Assembly: GCF_004343585.1 (NCBI RefSeq) | Contig: NZ_SLYW01000016.1 | Location: 1-56,098 of the forward strand | DNA: 56,098 bases | Direction: 5' to 3' | Origin: Neorhizobium sp. JUb45 | GTDB taxonomy: Bacteria > Pseudomonadota > Alphaproteobacteria > Rhizobiales > Rhizobiaceae | Part shown: piece by piece, positions 51,768 through 56,098 of the stretch | Layout of the letters: each line of letters starts with the position of its first letter | How positions within the stretch are numbered: the first letter of the stretch is position 1 | Notes under the pieces: model-generated | What the model saw: only the letters and a program-made list of their open reading frames with translations | What the model was told of the DNA's origin: nothing | The model's database searches: none | Program-made: the position numbers and the translations under genes

Positions 51768-52606
51768 AAACCGTTTCGGACGAACTGCTGAATGAATTTA
51801 TGGGCATAATGCGCGAGGCGGCAGACAGAGAGATCCTGCCGCGTTTCCGTTCGGTCACGTCAGATACCATCCGCGCCAAGACCATGGCGGACGATATCGT
51901 CACCGATGCGGACATCGCCTCCGAGCGCATGATCAGCGAAAAGCTCGCGGCGCGTCTGCCGGGCATCACCATCATCGGCGAGGAAGCGGTGTCGGATGAT
52001 GCATCGGTTCTCGCAAGGCTTGCCGATGCGGAGCTTGCGGCGGTCATCGACCCGGTAGACGGCACCTGGCATTTTGCCCATGGCACGCCGATGTTCGGCA
52101 GTATTCTCGCCATCGTTTCCGGCGGGCAAACCATTGCCGGCATCATTCATTATCCTGTTCTGGGTGATTTTCTGGTGGCACGACCGGGGCAGGGCGCATG
52201 GCACGTGGCGGCAGACGGTTCACGCACACGGCTTTCCGTCGCCATGCCGACACCGGTAGACGAGATGCACGGGTTCATTCCGCTGCATATGTTCGAACCG
52301 GATCTGCGAGCTGAGCTGGCGCCGCGCCTGCTAAAGTTCCTGCGGGTAACGACATGGCGTTGCTCGGCCTGGGAGTATCGCATGCTTGTGACAGGCGCTA
52401 TGAGCTTCTGCCTCAATGAGAGTCTGAAGCCCTGGGATCACGCGGCCGGTGTTCTGATCCATGCGGAGGCGGGCGGATATGCGGCGACCATCACGGGTGA
52501 GGTTTATCGTCCGACGATGACGCAAGGGCACCTGCTGACGGCTCCGAACAAGATATCTTGGGACGCCGTTCGAGACACATTGTACTCGGATCCAGCTTTG
52601 AGATAA
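51764..52606 (+). CDS. Inositol-monophosphatase-family phosphatase (AccG-like position)
   Basis: A 280-residue Mg2+-dependent phosphatase. Metal motifs: DDIVTDADIASE, IIGEEAVSD, VIDPVDGTWHFAHGTPMFGSI and KPWDHAAGVLIHAEAGG. It overlaps the second GDPD-like gene by four bases (ATGA), so it belongs to the same operon. In the agrocinopine (acc) operon an IMPase-like enzyme, AccG, removes phosphate from the arabinose-2-phosphate released by AccF; the order here (importer, phosphodiesterases, phosphatase) is the same in logic. An inositol-phosphate or glycerol-phosphate role is also possible. Sequence alone does not reveal the substrate. Confidence 0.86.
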   Translation: MKTVSDELLNEFMGIMREAADREILPRFRSVTSDTIRAKTMADDIVTDADIASERMISEKLAARLPGITIIGEEAVSDDASVLARLADAELAAVIDPVDGTWHFAHGTPMFGSILAIVSGGQTIAGIIHYPVLGDFLVARPGQGAWHVAADGSRTRLSVAMPTPVDEMHGFIPLHMFEPDLRAELAPRLLKFLRVTTWRCSAWEYRMLVTGAMSFCLNESLKPWDHAAGVLIHAEAGGYAATITGEVYRPTMTQGHLLTAPNKISWDAVRDTLYSDPALR

Positions 52607-52618
52607 TTCTACCGGTTT

Positions 52619-52638
52619 AAAAAGCAGCCTGGGGCTGC
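52619..52638 (-). terminator. Possible terminator for the recombinase gene
   Basis: GCAGCC-CCA-GGCTGC (6-bp perfect stem, three-base loop) followed on the minus strand by TTTTTAAA. It lies about 155 bases after the stop of the large recombinase gene and just past the end of the phosphatase gene of the opposite strand. Confidence 0.45.
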
Positions 52639-52793
52639 GCACCCGTTCTCACGTGATAAATCATATGAGTTTCAGGCGCTTAAACGTTTTGATGAGCATG
52701 GCACTGGTTCTGATCCCCTCAAGGTGCGAAACAAGGACGCTCGGCCCAGACGCAATAAGGTTTGCGCATCCGAGCCGAGCAGCTCACTTTAGG

Positions 52794-55151
52794 TTACGCG
52801 GCTTCCCAAACCTGATTGAGGATTTTGGCAGCGAGAGCCGCCTTGTCCTGCGGCAGAAAGCGACCGTAGTGCTGCTGCACAACATCGGGCGTGTCCTGAA
52901 TGGCGTAGTTCGCCTGCTCATATGATCCGGTCTGCTTCAGGATATGCGTCGCAAGAATGTCCCGCAGGTTATGGGGGCCATGCGGCAGCAGTCCCTTGAT
53001 CGCACCTCGCCCGGTGTAGGGATTGTAGATACCGTAGCGTTGTATGACGGTCCGCCAGGCTTCGTAGAAAGTGGTTGAGTTGTAAGCCGCATCGATACTG
53101 ATCGTTTTCACCGTTTTGACGAAGAGGGTGCCGGGATCTTTTGCACCATCCAGCAGGACACCTCGATGGCGATCGATATAAGCATCGAGATATTTGTAGA
53201 GGTCGAGCAGATCCGGCAGGATCAGTCGAAACGGCTTTTGCCCGAAGAAGGATGAGCCCGAGTTCTTGAATGCGACGGATGGGATCAGGACTTCCCACCC
53301 ATGATCGCGATCGCTCCAGCGCAGCTCGCCGCATCTCATGTCTTCAAGCCTGCGTTCCGATGTCGGATGATGCCCGCGCGGACAGACACGCAACTGGCGA
53401 AGGTTCTTCTGCCGAAGACCGAGATGCAATCCAAGACGGAGCAGCAGGAATGAGCGTACGGCTTCGGCGGCAGACCGCGGATATCGGCTTTCATCCGGCA
53501 TGCGTTTCAGGATCTCGTCAGTGATCTTGCGATATTCCGCCAGTGGACTATCCGCTTCTAGGACACACATGATCGGTTCGAACGGATCGCGATGGATGCG
53601 CATGACGCGCTGGATCTCCTTTGATCGGTTGGCGGCATGCCGATGAAACGCATTGCAGGCACCATGCCAGTCGCGGGCCGCGAACTCGATCTCTTCATGC
53701 TCAATCAAGCCTTCGATAGGTATGACGTTCTTGAGCAATTCCGGATGCTGTCGAATCCAGCCGACATCGGCGCGAGTAAGAGCTTGCGCGACCATCAGCA
53801 TGTCTTCTTCCCATTTGGTATAAAAGCCACGGCGCTGTTCGCGCCATTGAAGGTACCAATCCCAGACGCCGGGGAAGACGAGAAGGCCGAAGCTCAACTG
53901 ACTGACTGGCACGCCGCGACCTTTTACGGCACCGTTTGGCGAGGCGGCCAGTGCGCCAAACATCAAACCAAGATGCTCGATCTTTTGAGAGGCCGTTTCC
54001 TCACCCCAGACGCCGTACCGTTGGAAACCAATCGCAGTTAGTGTCGAGGTTTTGAAACGAATGAGGTCAGCCATTTCCATGGCAAGTCTCGGCGGTGCGT
54101 CGACGACGCCGGAGAGCAGATCAGGATCATCAAACTCAGGCATCGCATTTTGATTTTCGCCGACGGCGGATGCCAAGGATCTGGGCGATAGAGAACTTCC
54201 GCCATAAGTGATACCGGGAAAGCGGATGGCATAACGCTGCTTGACGGCCGCTGCCTGATACCGGCGGTATTCCGTCGCACCGGAAATGATCACCCGGCGT
54301 ACCCAATCGACGATCTCCTGACGCTTGGCAAAGGGCAGGCTGCTGAAATCATCCGGGAGATGCAATGACATCCTGCGCCGCTCAGCCGGGCTGATATCAC
54401 CGAGATCATGACCGTAAAGCGAGCGTGCCTGATGCGGCAGCTTATCTTTGAAATATTCTTCTGGAAGGCGATAGCGTCGCTCAATGCGTCGGAGGATTTC
54501 GAGACTTGCGACAGATCTTGGCACACGCTCGCCTTGGATCCACGATAGCAGCGTTTTTTTGTCGAAAGTCTCATTCAGTTGCACAACGGCGCGGTGGAGT
54601 TGCCAGTAGGTGTCGCCGAACCGACGCATATTATAGGCCAACGCATCCTGAAAACTTGCCGGGTCTTCTTTCGCTTCGAACAGTGGTTCAGGGAATGGAC
54701 TGATTGGTTTCGGTGCAGGCCCGCGCGGTAGCGACGCAGAGTTGGCAAAGGTACCGTCTGCCGCGGCGCGCTGCGGCTTTCTGGGCGAGGGGGAGGAGGC
54801 TGCCTTTCTGGTCGGCGCAATCTTGTCCGGGCGGACTGTTGGCTTTGGTGTCCGTCTCTCTTCGGCTGCTGGTGTTCCGCCGAGCCATCGGATGATTGCC
54901 TCCAGTCCTGGTCGGAGCTGCTTTTTCAATTCTGTGGTCAGTTCTGCTATTATTCCACAGGCCTGTCCGATCATGGACCAGTCGATACGACCATTCAGGA
55001 GCGGGGGCAATTTGCGGTAGACGATCAAACTGACCAGGTAGGGCCGGATGTTCTCCAGTACCCGTTTGGATGCAATCGGCGCCATACGCAGCTCGCAGAA
55101 TTCGGATATTTTTCGCTGAAAATGGCGTGATGAAATGTCTTGTTTGAGCAT
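52794..55151 (-). CDS. Very large tyrosine-recombinase-like protein (integrase family)
   Basis: A 785-residue protein. The C-terminal 220 residues look like a tyrosine recombinase: R580 in LHLGLRQKNLRQL, a Lys at about 629, H727 and R730 in PHNLRDILATHIL, and the nucleophile candidate Y762 in VVQQHYGRF. The residue that is normally His or Trp after box II (LGH) is replaced: the stretch reads AIQD, with D753. Upstream there is an N-terminal helical part, a Pro/Lys-rich linker (about 92-155), a helix-turn-helix-like stretch (about 200-235, SWIQGERVPRSVASLEILRR) and about 300 residues I do not recognise. It is twice the size of usual phage integrases. Neighbours are an IS-cut Fic gene and a catabolic operon. 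Confidence 0.75.
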   Translation of the reverse strand: MLKQDISSRHFQRKISEFCELRMAPIASKRVLENIRPYLVSLIVYRKLPPLLNGRIDWSMIGQACGIIAELTTELKKQLRPGLEAIIRWLGGTPAAEERRTPKPTVRPDKIAPTRKAASSPSPRKPQRAAADGTFANSASLPRGPAPKPISPFPEPLFEAKEDPASFQDALAYNMRRFGDTYWQLHRAVVQLNETFDKKTLLSWIQGERVPRSVASLEILRRIERRYRLPEEYFKDKLPHQARSLYGHDLGDISPAERRRMSLHLPDDFSSLPFAKRQEIVDWVRRVIISGATEYRRYQAAAVKQRYAIRFPGITYGGSSLSPRSLASAVGENQNAMPEFDDPDLLSGVVDAPPRLAMEMADLIRFKTSTLTAIGFQRYGVWGEETASQKIEHLGLMFGALAASPNGAVKGRGVPVSQLSFGLLVFPGVWDWYLQWREQRRGFYTKWEEDMLMVAQALTRADVGWIRQHPELLKNVIPIEGLIEHEEIEFAARDWHGACNAFHRHAANRSKEIQRVMRIHRDPFEPIMCVLEADSPLAEYRKITDEILKRMPDESRYPRSAAEAVRSFLLLRLGLHLGLRQKNLRQLRVCPRGHHPTSERRLEDMRCGELRWSDRDHGWEVLIPSVAFKNSGSSFFGQKPFRLILPDLLDLYKYLDAYIDRHRGVLLDGAKDPGTLFVKTVKTISIDAAYNSTTFYEAWRTVIQRYGIYNPYTGRGAIKGLLPHGPHNLRDILATHILKQTGSYEQANYAIQDTPDVVQQHYGRFLPQDKAALAAKILNQVWEAA

Positions 55152-55402
55152 GTTTATTCCGTTTCTCTCGGCACCAGTGCTGAGGGCGAGCGGGAATATG
55201 AGGCGAGCTTTAAGAAAGGATGTATCGGGCGTACATTTTCGAGACTGCCTGATCGTCGGGTTATGCCGTGAAACAAATCACTCGGCATCAAAGCTCGGGA
55301 GTTCGGCGCCCGCGTCGTTAATTAAGCTCGCTTATCTAAGCTTGTTGCTTAATTAAATTGAAGGCGTCTTGTTTAAATAGTGGCTGGCGCTGATAATGGG
55401 TT

Positions 55403-56003
55403 ATGTCTGATTCCGTATCCAAAAATCGCATGGGTCGTTTTGTCGAAACGATCGCCGCCAGTGAAACAGCGCGCGCTAGGGCGTCTGGACGGTATCACAA
55501 TGCTGCTGCCGCGACAGGAGCTGTTTCTATACATGTATGTGAGAAAGGAAGCCGTTCTTTCTTCGCAGATTGAAGGCACGCAGTCGACGCTTTCCGACCT
55601 CTTGCGGTTTGAGACAGAAGCTCAAGCGGGCCAACCGGTTGACGATATCCGTGAGGTATCCAACTATGTTGAAGCCATGATGTATGGTTTGGAACGACTG
55701 CAAACGCTCCCCATGTCGTTGCGTCCGATCCGTGAAATGCACGCCAGGCTCCTACACAGTGGGCGAGGAGGCACTAAGGATCCTGGAGAATTCCGCCGCT
55801 CGCAAAATTGGATTGGCGGAACGCGGCCCGGTAACGCACTTTTTGTGCCGCCACCCATAACTGAAATGTCCGGTTGCCTGGATGCGTTCGAACGTTTCAT
55901 GCATGACGACCAGTCGCGCTTGCCGGCACTGATCAAAGCTGGACTGCTGCATGTGCAGTTTGAAACGATCCATCCGTTTCTCGACGGTAATGGTCGTATC
56001 GGC
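55403..56003 (+). pseudogene. Fic-family gene, internally damaged and cut by an IS
   Basis: A Fic-type start (MSDSVSKNRMGRFVET) begins at 55403. The conserved ALGRLDGITMLLP / LFLYMYVRKEAVLSSQIEGTQ region then appears in another reading frame, with the usual approximately 40-residue segment between the two parts missing. The second frame continues through IREMHARLLHSGRGG and the catalytic Fic motif HPFLDGNGRIG, where the IS begins at about 56004. The remaining C-terminal part is outside the window or lost. The inhibitory motif (SSQIEGT) and the active-site motif are both visible. A functional AMP-transferase is unlikely because of the frame change and the IS. Confidence 0.8.
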
Positions 56004-56098
56004 GGTAATCCCCCCTCCGAATAACGGACTTCAAAAGTAGAATTTTCTCGGGCTTTATGATCGAGGAGATTTTGATGAAGACGAGCAGATTCAGTGAA
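56004..56098 (+). mobile_element. Right IS end (second arm of the terminal inverted repeat)
   Basis: Exact reverse complement of 1-95, oriented rightwards: IS end (about GGTAATCCCCCCTCCG), leader, GAGGAG ribosome binding site and the transposase start. It interrupts the Fic gene immediately after the GNGRIG codons. No target duplication can be read because the other end of each IS copy is outside the window. Confidence 0.85.
56075..56098 (+). CDS. IS transposase OrfA, N-terminal fragment (cut by window edge)
   Basis: Eight codons, MKTSRFSE, after GAGGAG at 56063-56068. Identical to the fragment at 1-24 on the other strand. IS3-family OrfA is the likely identity, based on this short start only. 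Confidence 0.6.

Noticed and set aside
1..56098. A 56-kb composite transposon made by the two IS copies
   Set aside because: The exact symmetry of the ends is better explained by assembly breaks in a repeat, and the content is mostly ordinary catabolic operons. Target duplications cannot be examined.
1..56098. CRISPR arrays, rRNA genes or replication origins (repABC)
   Set aside because: No regular spaced repeats, no rRNA-like sequence and no rep genes are present.

Overview
The window looks like a piece of a rhizobial replicon (Rhizobium/Agrobacterium group, Rhizobiaceae). I infer this from the high GC content, GGAGG-type ribosome binding sites with frequent GTG/TTG starts, the density of ABC importers, the ugpBAEC type, a plasmid-style dnaE2 remnant and the IS/recombinase debris at the edges. 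Host identity is inference; no rRNA or tRNA is present to settle it.

Layout. Positions 1-95 and 56004-56098 are the same sequence in inverted orientation: the ends of two copies of one IS (probably IS3 family) whose transposases point out of the window. From the left come a small membrane protein, a lone receiver-domain protein and a Na/phosphate cotransporter (0.6-3.6 kb). A co-directional minus-strand block (3.7-13.2 kb) follows: ugpBAEC, an inositol-monophosphatase-like phosphatase and an AfuABC/Fbp-type importer with a fused permease. A divergent LacI regulator flanks it, with two LacI-type operators between. Next are a NUDIX protein and a ROK repressor. The ROK repressor is divergent from an 11-kb plus-strand operon (16.5-27.5 kb) carrying a second Fbp-type importer, a PP2C-like phosphatase, a SIS-domain isomerase/deaminase, a ROK kinase, NagA, NagB, a NUDIX protein and a GatZ/KbaZ-type protein. 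The class B acid phosphatase AphA follows.

The middle (28.3-37.2 kb) is a mixed signalling and stress zone: a truncated receiver, two GAF-type histidine kinases, a dnaE2 fragment, and DUF3253, DUF892, PepSY-like and glycine-rich stress proteins. From 37.4 to 44.3 kb lies an arabinoside module: an ArsR-like regulator, a cytoplasmic GH51 arabinofuranosidase and a MalEFGK-type importer. From 44.4 to 52.6 kb a ROK repressor is divergent from a Ugp-type importer followed by two glycerophosphodiesterase-like enzymes and a second inositol-monophosphatase-like enzyme. The right edge holds a very large tyrosine-recombinase-like protein and a Fic gene that is internally damaged and then cut by the IS.

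Theme. Five complete ABC importers and four sugar-type regulators sit in 47 kb. Several operons join uptake to a phosphatase or phosphodiesterase, which suggests scavenging of phosphorylated sugars, polyols and phosphodiesters. The GDPD-GDPD-IMPase module next to an arabinosidase module recalls the logic of agrocinopine catabolism (phosphodiesterase AccF plus phosphatase AccG), but with a different transporter class. This is the strongest candidate here for an undescribed pathway.
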